From Atrina japonica (Eukaryota; Mollusca; Bivalvia; Pterioida; Pinnidae), in contig BROG01000647.1 in assembly GCA_030159075.1 (NCBI GenBank), positions 310,001-374,000 of the forward strand: 64,000 nucleotides of DNA, given 5' to 3'. The translations under genes and the position numbers were made by a program. Shown one piece after another: positions 28,001 through 43,000 of this stretch. The first letter of the stretch is position 1, and each line of letters opens with the position of its first letter. Below the pieces are notes generated by a model. It was not told the origin of the DNA and did no database searches. It saw only the letters and a list, made by a program, of their open reading frames with translations.

Positions 28001-31000
28001 CTGTAATCAAATCTAAAGCTATTTCCAAAGGTGAAAAGTGTGAAAACAGGACTGAAAAATCTCAACTGGGTCTACCACTAAAAGAATTTTCTCAACATTG
28101 ATGGCTCATCCAATCAAATTCCAGAAACTGATGACCTAAGTCTAGGAATATTTTCAATTCCATCTAATTCTGGGCCCGAGGCCATAAATATGGAAAATTC
28201 TCATACTAATTTTATTCTCAAAAGTTAAGAATTTATTCATCTGAGTAAAAAGTGAAAACTTGCGGAACATAATATGATTTTAGAATTTTCTCAATTGAGG
28301 TAAGATTGTCAAGGGGCAGTGTAAATCTTGTCCATGACATATGTCCCAATTTATGTCCTGAATCACTTAACTTTGATGTTTGAACGTTATTCTTACCATA
28401 ATTTTTTATTATTTAATAATCTATCAAGAGGTATAAAAATCAAATAGGCAGCGTGTTTTGTGGCATAAAAAGGGGAATAGATATAAACCTTTTTAAAAAC
28501 ATTATAAACATCTTGTAAAATGCCAATACATGACCGAAGTCAGTAATTTATACATATAATATGTATAATGTATATAATAAACGATAGTCAAAATACAAGT
28601 AAATTAGTATAAGTACATTAGATAAGATAAATGACTCAGGACATACACTGGGGCACATGTACCAGAATTTACACTGTCCCTATTGTTAATATAAACAAAC
28701 GTCGCATGGCAAAAACAAGCCAACAGATTAAAAAGTGTTGATCTCCTAAACCTATTTCATTCTAATAACACATTGTTTTCAAAAGCCAAAGGATTAAACA
28801 TGTCCCGAAATACTCTAAGGCGACAATGACAATGACATTAGCATTTATTTATCCTGAGACGAACATAGGGGCCAGACATTTTCGCTGTTAAGAATTACAT
28901 AAGTCAGCTACAGACTGTACTTAAGTAGTTTATCACTTGAGAAAGAAATTTGTAAAAAAAAATTCTTTATGATCCACAACTTTATTAAGTTGAGAAAATT
29001 CTCAAGATTTGAGTAAAATCTTGAAGTTGAGAAAAAAATTTGTCTGAGAATAGTTATATGGCCCTGGGCCATGATATCTGAGATTGAGCAAACTTGAAAA
29101 TAGTCTTGAAAATAGTCTTACTGTGTAGGCTAAGTCAGTATCCTGAGAGTTAATCAAGGAATATTGTTTGTAATAAGCTAGTGTTTTGTGGCTTTAGATC
29201 CATTTGGCTGTTACTTGAGTAAGACTAAGAAGTTTACTCAATTTCGGCTAATCCTGAAATCAGGGTCTGGCACCATAAAACTTTAAAAATTCTTAAGTCT
29301 AAAATGTTTACTCAACTTTGGCTAATCTTGAAATCTGATTGGCTGAGCAGGCCAAGTTGAGAATATTCTCAGACTTGAGTAAATTCTCAAGTTTTGTGGT
29401 GCCAGGCCCTGATTGGCTAAGCAGGAAAAGTTAAGAATACTCAAAGACTTAAGAGCATTCTAAAGTTGTGAGCAAGTAGGCCCCAGGGTTTCATGTTTGT
29501 AAGTGCACTTCTAAAACCACTGAGACACTTTAAGCAATTTTAAGATAAAGTGAAATTTACCTTTTTATCTCAGCATGCTCACTTTCACTCTTTTGAGTCC
29601 CATTCACACTATTTTGGAGATCCACATTTAGGTTTTATGCAAGTACATGTAGATCTGATTGGTCAAAAACTCAATCTTGCACTGAGCTCATGTCTTTCCA
29701 TAAACTGTCTGAAATCGTATGTAATTATGTAACCTATTTTCTGTATTTCTTAAAGGGGCATTTACTGCATTTTTTTTTCTCAAAAAGATTCTTTTTCTTT
29801 TTCCTACTTAGATAAATAAACAATAACAAAAAAGAGAAATACATAGGTATAAAAATCTTACATTTCTATATATTTTGTGAAGTGTTTGAGACACCCAATT
29901 TGGCACTTTTTCACTTGCAGTTGATTAACTCAACATTATATATATGGTGGTATATGAATACCACACTGGACCTGACCTTATTTTCACCGAATATATAGGA
30001 ATGTAAGATGTTTTATGCCTGTGTATAGATCTTACTTGTTATTGTACATCAAGTCCAAGTAGTAAAAGAAGACAAAAAACAAAATAATTTTTTTTTATAA
30101 ACACAAAGTATCAGCACAAGTACAAAGTAGAAAATAAATTGTCTTACACAGCGTTATTGAAAGCTAGATACTCCCCTCCTGTCATTCTCTTCAAAATTTT
30201 TGTCGTCTGCAAAAAAATAAAAATAATAATAATAATATGTAGAAAACTATAGCTTCTGATAATAAGATTTGCCTATCATGAACTTTGATAACATAACCAT
30301 TAGTATTTAAATTCTGAATTTGATGTTGTTTTACGCCACACTCAATAATTTTTTGGTCACATGGTGGCGGCTAGTTTTTAGTGGTGGAGGAGAGAACCCA
30401 ATTCCAATGTAAATGGGAAGAGACCACCGGCCTTCTACAAGTAAACAGGCAAACGTTTTCACAAAAATCAGCTTAGGTTCCAGCCAGACTCGAACCCATA
30501 CTGACTAGAGGTAAGTGACTTCAAAGTTTGAAACTCAATGCTCAAACCAATCGCCACATTGACACCATGGGGCAGTTTTACTTAAGTTCGTATCTGTCTT
30601 CCTATGTATAAACTTACATCCGAGTCTACATCTGCTCTAAACTATTAATAATTTCACATGTAACTTAGTTTAGGTTAACGAGTAAGCGAATGTTTACGAC
30701 TTTTAGTGCAAAGGAAACTACGTACACATTAATAAAATCGTAACTTGTGCTACATCTGAAGTTAGGTCTACATTTGCTGGCAAAGTTACAACTTTTAGTG
30801 AAACTGGCCCCTTATCTTTAGTTAAAATGTGCTATATTTTGCTAGCTGAGTAAAAGAACATGTAGCAATCTGTGCTTTTTGACTTCATTTGGATATAACT
30901 ATGATATACCACCAACATAACTATGAGAGATACCAACAACATGGCTATGAGAGATACCACTGATATAACTATGAGAGATACCACCAACATAACTATGAGA

Positions 31001-34000
31001 GATACAACCAACATAACTATGAGAGATACCACGAACATAACTATGAGAGATACCACCAACATGACTATGAGAGATACCACAAACATAACTATGAGAGATA
31101 CCACCAACATGACTATGAGAGATACCACAAACATAACTATGAGAGATACCACCAACATAACTATGAGAGATACCACCAACATAACTATGAGAGATACCAC
31201 CAACATAACTATGAGAGATACCACCAACATGACTATGAGAGATACCACCAACATGACTATGAGAGATACCACAAACATAACTATGAGAGATACCACCAAC
31301 ATAACTAAGAGAGATACCACCAACATAACTATGAGAGATACCACCAACATAACTAAGAGAGATACCACCAACATAACTATGAGAGATACCACCAACATAA
31401 CTAAGAGAGATACCACCAACATAACTATGAGAGATACCACCAACATAACTAAGAGAGATACCACCAACATGACTATGAGAGATACCACCAACATGACTAT
31501 GAGAGATACCACCAACATAACTAAGAGAGATACCCACCAAACATAACTAAGAGAGATACCACCAACATAACTAAGAGAGATACCACCAACATAACTAAGA
31601 GAGATACCACCAACATAACTAAGAGAGATACCACCAACATAACTAAGAGAGATACCACCAACATAACTAAGAGAGATACCACCAACATACCACCAACATG
31701 ACTATGAGAGATACCACCAACATAACTGTGAGATACCACCAACATAACTATGAGATACCACCAACATAACTATGAGAGATACCACCAAACATAACTAAGA
31801 GAGATACCACCAACATAACTAAGAGAGATACCACCAACATAACTAAGAGAGATACCACCAACATAACTAAGAGAGAGATACCACCAAAATATGAGATACC
31901 ACCAACATAAGAGAGATACCACCAACATACCACCAACATGACTATGAGAGATACCACCAACATAACATAACTATGAGATACCACCAACATAACTATGAGA
32001 GATACCACCAACATAACTATGAGAGATACCACCAACATAACTGTGAGAGATACCACCAACATAACTATGAGAGATACCACTGATATAACTATGAGAGATA
32101 CCACCAACATAACTATGAGAGATACCACCAACATAACTAAGAGAGATACCACCAACATAACTATGAGAGATACCACCAACATAACTATGAGAGATACCAC
32201 CAACATAACATGACTATGAGAGATACCACCAACATAACTATGAGATACCACCAACATAACATGACTATGAGAGATACCACCAACATAACATGACTATGAG
32301 AGATACCACCAACATAACATGACTATGAGATACCACCAACATAACATGACTATGAGAGATACCACCAACATAACTATGAGATACCACCAACATAACATGA
32401 CTATGAGAGAGATACCACCAACATAACATGACTATGAGATACCACCAAACATAACATGACTATGAGAGATACCACCAACATAACATGACTATGAGATACC
32501 ACCAACATAACATGACTATGAGAGATACCACCAACATAACATGACTATGAGATACCACCAACATAACATGACTATGAGATACCACCAACATAACATGACT
32601 ATGAGATACCACCAACATAACATGACTATGAGATACCACCAACATAACATGACTATGAGAGATACCACCAACATAACTATGAGATACCACCAACATAACA
32701 TGACTATGAGATACCACCAACATAACATAACATGACTATGAGATACCACCACAACATAACATGACTATGAGATACCACCAACATAACACCAACATGACTA
32801 TGAGATACCACCAACATAACTATGAGAGATACCACCAACAACATAACATGACTATGAGATACCACCAGATACATAACATGACTATGAGAGATACCACCAA
32901 CATAACATGACTATGAGATACCACCAACATACTATGAGAGATACCACCAACATAACTATGAGAGATACCACCAACATAACATGACTATGAGATACCACCA
33001 ACATAACTATGAGAGATACCACCAACATAACATGACTATGAGATACCAACATAACTGTGACCAACATAACATGACTATATGAGAGATACCACCAATGAGA
33101 GATACATAACTATGAGATACCACCAACATAACATGACTATGAGAGATACCACCAACATACATAACATGACTATGAGATACCACCAACATAACTATGAGAC
33201 TATGAGATACCCACCAACATAACATGACTATGAGATATACCACCAACATAACGATGAACTATGAGAGAGATACCACCAACATAACATGACTATGAGATAC
33301 CACCAACATAACATGACTATGAGAGATACCAACGATATAACTATGAGAGATACCACCAACATAACGATGAGAGATACCAACGATATAACTATGAGAGATA
33401 CCAACGATATAACTATGAGAGATACCACCAACATAACTATGAGAGATACCACCAACATAACTATGAGAGATACCACCAACATAACATGACTATGAGAGAT
33501 ACCACCAACATAACTATGAGAGATACCACCAACATGACTATGAGAGATACCACTGATATAACTATGAGAGATACCACCAACATAACATGACTATGAGAGA
33601 TACCACCAACATAACTATGAGAGATACAACAAACATGACTATGAGAGATACCACCAACATGGTAATGAGAGATACCACTAACATGGTAATGAGAGATACC
33701 ACCAACATGACCATGAGAGATACCACCGATATAACTATGAGAGATACCAGCAAAAAGGGATCTGAAAAGTATGGCAGCTATTTCCAATGTGGTTCAAAAG
33801 TGACCTTGATCTTGGGTATTAATACAATGTTTCACAATTCATCATTAAATGAGTGAAATGTCTCATAACTAACGCCCAATCTGATGGGACTATATGGACA
33901 TGGCCCTTTTTGTTTACAATAATAGAGCTCAGTACACTAGGATACTACCTACAGAGGTTGAGTAAAATCTGCTGGGTGTTTTTTTATCAGAAACCAAAAA

Positions 34001-37000
34001 TATTAAAACAAAAACATGATGGACAACACACATGACACATGATGACAAACAACAAGAGCATATTCTTTTGGTCACTTCTCGATCACTCCTTGACCTGTCT
34101 GTGATCGATGCACAAAAAAGCAAAAATGGAGTAGTCCTGGATTTGTTTTTCTCCAGGACTGCTTCTGTTTACCGGTATGTTTTATTGGTTATTTCAAGGA
34201 AGTAATCCGGAATGTTTAAAAATGCAACAGAATTGATCCAGAAGTAATGGTAACATCTTCCACTTAATTGAAAATAGAACAGCCTTGAAAATAGAACAGC
34301 CTTGAAAATAAGAGGTATAAAGATGGAAATCATGATGGTAGACGATCTACTAGATACAGACAGTGAACATTTTCTCAACTTTGTACATGTATATATACGT
34401 CGTCTTGTCACGTGATCTCTTCCGAGTACTACCTGGGTTTAAAACAGAAAGGCAAAATCGATCATGGATTTAAACTTTTATCAAACAAATACAGTTGGAG
34501 TGATCCATGATTGATTCTTATGACCAAAAGTATATGCCCCAAGTTACACACAAGTCAAAGGTCATCATAAAACAATCTATTTCAACATGTTCAACAAATA
34601 TTTTTATTTCTAAACATATGAAATGATACGTACATAATCAAACCTGTCTGCATGATTCATGTCTGGTTTGAGTAGGGAACATAAAACAATGGCGCCCGAG
34701 TTGATCATAGGATTATGTGGTTTGACTATAAAAATAAAGAAAATGAGGACATTGTCAATTAGTGATGGAACAAGAACAGAATATAATTGAAAATCGGTTT
34801 ACCATTATTTATGCTGATTATGAATTACAAAAGTCAAGAATCACTTAATTGCTCTTAATGGGTTTTCTATGCTACAGTGCTAAATGTGCAGGGGTCAAAC
34901 AATGTGAAATGTAATACTTTCAACTGGTGACAAAAAATAAACTTATGATGCCTTCGTTGTTTTGAAGAATTAAGGCATCTAGGTCACAATTCTATCTTCC
35001 AAATTATCATCAGGAATAAGGAGTGATAACCCGGTTTATTAATTGATGTCATTAGACCATTCAGAGGTACAATTATCAGCCATATTCTGGAGGGGAAATA
35101 CACAATGACCTAATGTGGTCAGGTACATGTACAGATTGATTACATGTATGTCTAAACCTCCACATCTATAATATTATCCATAGGTTCTGTCTGTCCTATA
35201 TACAGACATAAAAAATTAACATCATTAATGTTATATTCATTTAATGAAGCTTGTATAGCGATCCTCACTGATTTTACTTAAAAGTTTTAACTCAGAAATG
35301 TGTAAGCAAGATTGTGGTGTCTTCTACGACGTCCACACTCCACACCATAAATTATACAGAGAAATGAACGCACCTCATTGTTATGATTTCAATACAAAAA
35401 TGATTGAATTTCAATTACAAACTGGTAAATTTTAAACACAGACAATAATGCAATAAACTGACAGTAATGGCAGCTATCACATTTATATAAACTCAATAAT
35501 CTTTATTTTTTTACTTTGAATCTGGCTCCAAAAAATTGAAACTGGTGACAGATATTGACAACTGGCTATTATTTGGCACCATATATTCTTCAGCCAGTGC
35601 AGCCCCTGGTATAAAAAAGAATTTACAATCTAACATCCTTATCATAGAATACAGGAGGAATATGAAATACAGTAAAACCTGCTTTAGCGACCACCTGTGT
35701 ATAAAGACCACCTGGTCAGAAAGACCATTTTTTGCTGTCCCCAATAGTACCATTTGTGTACAAATCAACCTCTATATAGCACCACCTCCCTATAAAGACC
35801 TGTTTTCTTGTGTCCCTAAGGAGGAGGTCGTTATATACAAGTTTCACTGTAAATCAAGAATTGCTTTGTATGTCTTTCTTACAGTGAATGTCATATACTG
35901 TAATGATATTTGATATTTAGAAAAGTTATCAAAGTTTCTATTTTATCTCGACGCATAAACAGGATTTGTGTGCCAGGGAATCCCCAGTAATGATAATTAA
36001 ATTGACAGCACACTACAACATGTGCAACAACTGACATTTTCATGAGAAGACAGGCAATTGATTATCTCTGATCATGCATTTAATGGCAGACAATAAAAAA
36101 TTGAAAAACAAAAGTCAGCGATTGCAAAAAAAATGTGTATATTGTCCGATTCACCTAATGAGACAGGGTTTTGATGTTTTGATTTGATTTTTTGTTTTAC
36201 GCCATACTCAACAATCTTTCAGTCATATGATGGCGTCCAGTTTTTATTGGTTGGGGAGAAACCCCGGTTACCTGGGTAAAGACCACTGACCTTCCTCAAG
36301 TAAACTGGCAAACTTTCCCACATAATTCGAAACGACCCTAGCAGGATTGGAACCAAATGCAGCAGGGTGAAGTAACGTTTTGATTATCATACAAATGTTT
36401 CTAGTTTTGACAGGCTCAACAAGAAAAGCTTTATTATCAACTGAAAAGCCGAACGATTACCGTATTTTACGGCCTATAGGTCGATATTTTTTTTCTCCAA
36501 AGTTGTGACCTCGACCTATTCAACACATCAACTTATCTTAAAAAAAATAGTGAAATATTTAACTTGTATCTGCAATTCCTCATTTTAACATGTAATTCAA
36601 CATTTTCCACAGGAAAATCTAGGGGCCTACTCCAAACACCCATTTGTATTTACACTTAATAGGACTATTAAATGCGACCTCGTGTGTGTGTGTAATGCAC
36701 TGTGTTCATAATCAAGTGACAAAATAATGATCTTTCAAGTTACAATATCATTGGGATTCAAGACTGTGTCAGAAACTGCGTAATAAAAATACACCGTTTA
36801 CATTATATTTATACCGGACGGTTTATACTTTTGAATGATTCCCTTATCTCGGCACCCCACTATGAAGTTGAAGTCTTCATTCAGACTTTCAGGACACTAC
36901 AAGCTGTGTTCACTGGAACGTGACCTTCAACTGATAAGGATCACCAGGCAGTCTTTGAAGTTGGGAAAGTTTTGGAAAAAGTGTTACATAAATTAATTGA

Positions 37001-40000
37001 CACTAAATCTTGAGTATTTAATTGTTTGACAATTGCAGCTGCATAATAATATAGGCCAATGTAAGGATAAGACAAGGATTGAGGTCACTTGTGTTAACAG
37101 CATACTGTAAATAATTTAATGATGATTTGACAGGTAATATAATAGCAATGTATACATATACATAATCAGTACACACAAGTAATATAAGTGATGTTAAGTA
37201 TGATAAAATGCAACTTAGTATGCTTTTTAATCACCCCTATTTAATACTGTACCGTAAAATAGGCCGATCACTCTGATTATTTTAGTAGGCTACCATCGTG
37301 TTAGCACCAGTTATTAAACATAAACGATGCATTTTTGTGTTCTCCCATTCATGTTTCCATCTCTACCGACATCGACCGTTCCTCCTCTTCGACCTATCTA
37401 ATACTTAAACCTGGATTTTTGCCAAAAATCGGCCATTCGACCTATCCCCCATATCGACCTATAGGCCATATAATACGGTACTCTTGCCAGTGTAATTTTA
37501 ATGTTTTACCTAAAATCCAAATTTGTCAAAGTCGAGAAAGGGTTCACAAGATTCCGCCCCGCCAGGTAATTTGGATTTTACTATATATATATGAACAAAA
37601 ATATTATAAATTAATCTTCACTTACATTCATAATCCAAAGAAATCTCATTAAAACTTCTGCCACTGGGTTCATGACCTACGTACTTGTGAACGACCTCTG
37701 GGTCACGATCATTTTGGACCATGGCATAGGTCAGAGGTTTACTACAAGACTGTAAACAAAATGGAACGTTACTGTCGCCGATAGAATGCCTATAAAAGAT
37801 AAAAATAAACCAGATCAATACATGTCCTGTGATGCTCCTAATTCTAAAAAGGTCACAATAAGGGTCATATGAATTATGTACTGCGCAAATCGGTCTCCAA
37901 TCAGTCGATAAGCCAAATGAGTAGGTTAGTCTGTGTGACCTCAGCCCAAAATGGTAAGCGAGTGAAATAAATGGACAAAATGAAGCTGGTTTCAATAGCA
38001 GACATTAAACAGCTTATTCTTACTACTTCAGAGGCTCTATCAAGCCATACAGATACTATCTGGTCCAATTTACAAGAATATCAAACCTTGATTGACAATA
38101 AACTTGAGAAAATTGAACAGAGAACAATGATCTTTGACTTTTCAAGGCCTGTATGAACCATTTTACTTTTAGAGGTTGACAGGTATGGGATGAAAGAAAT
38201 GAGAAAAAAATTATTAGATGACAAGACATTTTTGTAACTTACCTTTGGCCATCTACTGTACATATAGATATCCCCCAGAAATCAGGACTAAATCTTGCCA
38301 ACTGAGGAATATAATTTGCAACCTACAAAATGAAAGACAAATTTAAAAATGAAAGTAGATATACATGTATGTAGTTCAAATTGCTAACAATCTTTTAAAT
38401 AAGCCTAAATTCAAATCTAAAATAGACTTCAGAGGGGCATTAAAATTTTAAAGTAACAGCATATCAAGAAAAGGCAGACACATGCAACATTTTTTAAATT
38501 CTTTAAGCGATCAAATATATTTTGTTTTAGAGTAGGACCAATAAATAATTTTGTTTATATTGTTACAATGGTATTTGTCATCACACTCAACAATTAATTC
38601 ATTCAAACCTTGGCGGCAAGTTTTTTAAAAAAGGAAGAAAGCCTGTTTAAATTGTATCCTTGAAAAAACCACTAGCCTTCCACAAATAAATCAGAAAACC
38701 TTCTCACAAAGTCAGCTTACAGTGGTATGTTCAAGATGGGGTCAAACCTGTAACAACCACGGGAGGGGGGGAGACTTTAACAAGTAAATCAGAAAACCTT
38801 CTCACAAAGTCAGCTTACAGTGGTATGTTCAAGCTGGGGTCAAACCTGTAACAACCACGGGAGAGGGGGAGACTTTAACACATCAACCCCTGAAAAGACA
38901 ATGAACACTTCTATAAATCAATGATTTTGGCCAGTCTAAATCTGTCTTCAGGGGTGTATGAGTAAAAGTGTAAGGCTCTTACTGTTAGGCCACCAATATA
39001 TTTGATGCCATCTGCCACTGAAATGTGGTTTTACAAGATGGGTGGTCTCTGAAATGAGAATTCATATAAAGGATTATTTAAAGGGGCAATAGCTGCATTT
39101 GTTTTTTTAAAACAATCCTTCATTTTTTACTTCTTTAAAAATTGATAAAAAAATAACAAAAAAGAGATATACACAGGCACAAAAAAAAAAAAATTAAATT
39201 CCTACAAAATTTGTGAAAATTGTTTGAGAACCCCAGTTTGGCAATTATTCACTTGCAATTGATAAATTCAAAATGACTATTTGTATATGCATATGACACC
39301 GGACCTGACCTTACTTGCACAAAATATATAGGAATGGGCGATGTTTACCGCCTGTGTACACCTGACCTTATTATCACAAGATATATAGGAATGGGCGATG
39401 TTTACTGCCTGTGTACACCTGACCTTATTATCACAAAATATATAGGAATGGGCGATGTTTACTGCCTGTGTACACCTGACCTTATTATCACAAAATATAT
39501 AGGAGTGGGCGATGTTGACTGCCTGTGTACACCCGACCTTATTATCACAAAATATATAGGAGTGGGCGATGTTTACTGCCTGTGTACATCTGACCTTATT
39601 ATCACAAAATATATAGGAGTGGGCGATGTTTACTGCCTGTGTACACCCGACCTTATTATCACAAAATATATAGGAGTGGGCGATGTTTACTGCCTGTGTA
39701 CACCTGACCTTATTATCACAAGATATATAGGAATGGGCGATGTTTACTGCCTGTGTACACCCGACCTTATTATCACAAAATATATAGGAATATGCCATGT
39801 TTACTGCCTGTGTACACCTGACCTTATTATCACAAAATATATAGGAATGGGCGATGTTTACTGCCTGTGTACACCCGACCTTATTATCACAAAATATATA
39901 GGAATATGCCATGTTTTATGCCTGTGTACACCTGACCTTATTATCACAAAATATATAGGAATATGCCATGTTTACTGCCTGTGTACACCCGACCTTATTA

Positions 40001-43000
40001 TCACAAAATATATAGGAATATGCGATGTTTACTGCCTGTGTACACCTGACCTTATTATCACAAAATATATAGGAATGGGCCATGTTTACTGCCTGTGTAC
40101 ATCTGACCTTATTATCACAAAATATATAGGAGTGGGCGATGTTGACTGCCTGTGTACACCCGACCTTATTATCACAAAATATATAGGAATGGGCCATGTT
40201 GACTGCCTGTGTACACCTGACCTTATTATCACAAAATATATAGGAATATACAATTTTTATGCCTGTGTACATATATCGCTATTATTTGTTATTGGTCTTC
40301 AAATACAAGTAGTAAAAGTAGAAAAATCTGAAATCATTTTCTGGTAAATGTTCACCAAGTGGTTTTCAAAATGTGGTACTAAAAGACTGATGGTCTTTTA
40401 TGAGAGTGGTCTCTCAAGACAGGCTCCACTAATAGTGCATTATCCACACAGCTAAACATCTTTACAGTGACTTTGATCGGGTAGAAATAATTCCATATTG
40501 TAAATGATAAGAAAAGGACAAGGGGACCAACAGGTCTAAACAGTCAACTGAGTAAAATGTGTAATTACAACTGGAACATGTTGATCATTGGTTCGTGAGA
40601 AGATTTTCAAAGATGTACCAAGCGTTCAAAATTTTTTATTGCTTACAGAGCTTCCATGTGTCCTGACCCTTTTTCATATGCAGACTGTATGTAGCTTCAC
40701 ATGGGGTTAGATTTTGCTAAGTTTGGTTAAAAATTGACCAATTGGATCTTGAGGAGAAATGGAAAATGTGTAAAGATTGGTGGAAAACTTATATTTATAA
40801 GTGTCTGTGATCTTGACCCCATGACCTCTAATCTTTGATAATTCGGAACAACTTTCTAATATATCTTTGTATACAAATGTCAATCAGTTTGAAGTTAATA
40901 TGCCATTTATATAAATCTTTGCCATATCTTATATCATTTGAACTGCCCCTTTGTGGCTCATTTATAAACAGATTTTATTTTCATTCACAAACTTTGTAGA
41001 TAATGACTTAACAAACATGCTAACTTAATTTGCAAGAAATTTTATCCTTGGTTCATCAAAAGATTTTTAAAAGAAGTACCAAATTTTGTCCCTTTTAGGC
41101 CCCTTGTGGAGTCCCTATGAGTCAAAGCCCCTTTTCCATGCAAACGATATGTGGCTTCACATGAGGATAGTTCCTGCCAAGTTTGGTTAAAATTGGCCTA
41201 TTTTTTTTCTAAAGGTCAACAAGTTCAACAACAGACAAAAAATGATCAATTGACTCACATGACCTAAGATTTCTATTTCCCATTTAGTGGAACACCTTAA
41301 ACTTCTATGTATATTTATATGCCAAAACATCCAGATTTCACGAAAATAAAACACAAAAAAACCGGTCTTTAGATGGAGGTCGTCTTTATATAAAGGTTGA
41401 TTTGTACACAAATGGTACTATTTGGGGACATCAAAAAAAAAAGGGGGGGTCTTTGTAACCAGGTGGTCTTTATACACAGGTTGTACTGCACATAAGTAAA
41501 TGATTAAAAAAATCTCACATGCATAACCATGCAAAAGTATATCCCATTTTCTTGAGTGTGTGTGGGGGTGTCTTTTGTTTTCTTTGTGCCTTGGTACAAA
41601 ATTAACAGCACTTATTAACATTGCCTCAGAAACAAAGTGCATTTGCACATAAACACTTTGCACAGACACAGTGGATTTTAATTACATGTTGTAGATTAAA
41701 ATGCACAGGTAGCTTGAAGCTTGTGTGTAAAATTAGACACCCAATTATTTTTACAATGAAACCAATTGCTATGACATTTAAATGACTGATTCTCTTAAAT
41801 AGGTCTTTTATGCATTGACCTACATCTGATACTAAATTATTTCAGTATACTATCTTTTGCCAAGGTTTACCTTCAAGCTTGTTAACCATGACTCAAAATT
41901 TGTAAATAGTGGTATTCTGAAATACAGATGCCTGCCTCCATTGTCTAACAAGCATAACGAATTGTACAGGGTAACCTAATTCTTATATAAATAGCAAACA
42001 AGAGATGACCTTCACATACACACGATATACTGTTGTATTATATGTGGGCATTTTTTTGTTTTGTTTTGGCAATACATGAATGTTTGAAATAGATTCATGT
42101 TATTTCCCCAGTATTGTCAAGAGACTGCAAAAATTTGATTGATTTTCCTACAAACTATTTGCATGATCAGATAAGCTTCATCAATCGATAAAGATTTATA
42201 GAAAGCTTAGTTAATTTGTGATGTTACAACACGCATATATACAAACAAGTTTTTTCTTTCATGTGACAACTCCATGTAAAGTTCATATAAGTGGAACATG
42301 TACCTTAAATAAATCAAATAAATTTTGAAATAAAAGTACAGTATTATCTTTTGAGAAAAAAAATTGGTTCATGTTTCTAAAAGTATTGAAAACTGGTACA
42401 GTAAAACCTGCTATAGCGGCCACATCTATATAAGGATTACCTGTTTATAAAGGTCAGTTTTTTCAAGTCCCTTGACTACGTAATTCAACTAAATTGAACT
42501 TGTGTATAAGGGTCACCTGCACATAAAGGTCAATATTTTCTGGTCCCTTGGGTGGCCCCTATATACAGGTTTCACTGTATTTGTGAAATTTTAGTTTATT
42601 TTTCTTTTGTGATTGTTTATCCCTGTAAATATTCGTGTATATTTTCTGATGATATCTATACAAGAGCTTTATCATGATACAAATCACTACCCTGGGCTCA
42701 TATGCTGGTCGGTGACAACCGTTTTAGTGATCATATTTCGGAAGACCTCATGACTCTTCATTAAATTTTACTGTATTATAATTTCATCGGAAGACAAAGT
42801 CTATGTTTATGCAGTGAAAGATAAATCTACAAAGATGTTTGTTAATATTGAGCCCTGCTTTGTGGTAGCAAGTACGCAAGCATTTCATTAAGTAAGATTC
42901 AGACATCAAAATATAAAGTCCGGAACCTTTTGGGGTGCATTTTTATGGATGTCATGATGATAATCAGTAAATTTTTATCGTTACCTTATTGGGAATTTTA

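Noticed and set aside
30832..31540. Open frames of 207-228 codons on both strands
   Set aside because: By-product of the 24-bp minisatellite; variants do not favour any one frame.
34644..34725. Shorter GLS exon 7 ending at CAGACAG|GTTTG
   Set aside because: It breaks the frame into exon 8 and drops the conserved RFDY; the GTACGT donor ten bases on fits.
39334..40347. 337-codon open frame, 19-residue repeat protein
   Set aside because: It is the 57-bp minisatellite read in frame; the opposite strand is equally open, and the array lies in a GLS intron.
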